A DNA stretch of 64,000 nucleotides. Source: Saccopteryx bilineata (Eukaryota; Chordata; Mammalia; Chiroptera; Emballonuridae). Positions within the stretch are counted from its first letter, which is position 1. Every line of letters begins with the position of its first letter. Made by a program: the position numbers and the translations under genes. The DNA lies in the NCBI RefSeq assembly GCF_036850765.1, contig NC_089493.1, forward strand, positions 297,592,349-297,656,348, given 5' to 3'. The notes below the pieces were generated by a model. That model ran no database searches and was not told the origin of the DNA. It saw only the letters and a list, made by a program, of their open reading frames with translations. Positions 63,826-64,000 of the stretch are shown here, piece by piece.

Positions 63826-64000
63826 CTCTAATGTCCCTGCACACACGTGATATTTATAAAGCATGTATTCTGTGTCGAGCTCTTGGGGGGCCCTTTAGAA
63901 AAACACAGAATCCAGGTGTGATCCAGGCCCTCCTGGTATTTATATTCCATCCCCTAAAAGCCCCCAAACAGCTCATGACACATTCACTGACTGACAGTTG

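Noticed and set aside
58887..64000. Next DNAH3 exon
   Set aside because: I searched for the continuation after SEGIPK in the right frame and found no exon with splice sites before the window ends.

Overview
The window is nuclear DNA of a placental mammal, most likely a bat. It is dense in tRNA-headed SINEs: 27 copies, most with recognisable target-site duplications. They fall into a long CT-rich family (A), a family with GGTCACTGGCTTGAGC-type bodies (B), and Ves-like copies with the ACAAGAATCAACCAATGAATG body known from bats. Young-looking hAT (including SPIN), piggyBac and mariner-type non-autonomous DNA transposons are also present, a combination typical of bats among mammals. I could not settle the bat family (an emballonurid or rhinolophid-type lineage is possible).

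Three loci lie in the order known from human 16p12. (1) About 6.25-11.65 kb, plus strand: a decayed ZP2 (zona pellucida sperm-binding protein 2) gene. At least six exon remnants are in order, but they carry frameshifts and stops. (2) 15.6-28.5 kb, minus strand: LDAF1 (TMEM159/promethin). All four coding exons are intact and in phase, total 159 codons plus stop, followed by a 3' UTR with a polyadenylation signal. A CpG island at 30.3-31.6 kb is its probable promoter. (3) 34.8-58.9 kb, plus strand: the 5' part of DNAH3 (axonemal dynein heavy chain 3). Ten exons join in phase to 499 codons, and the gene runs off the right edge. The first 10-codon exon is tentative.

The rest is introns, intergenic DNA, transposons and an unusually large set of minisatellites: 21 bp at 1.9 kb, about 20 bp at 13.6 kb, about 57 bp at 22.8 kb, 112 bp at 33.8 kb, ATGG-type at 39.6 kb, 39 bp at 46.2 kb, 33 bp at 50.3 kb, about 59 bp at 51.95 kb and 37 bp at 62.6 kb.

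The most striking feature is the 51.95-53.53 kb array. Its unit is the 3' end of a DNAH3 exon plus its 5' splice site, in 27 copies. Each internal unit also carries a pyrimidine tract and a CAG acceptor, so it looks like an in-frame 24-nt microexon. The 39-bp array just upstream of another DNAH3 exon repeats a CTGAC motif at branch-point distance.

Most long open frames in the window are stop-free low-complexity repeats or shadows and are not genes.
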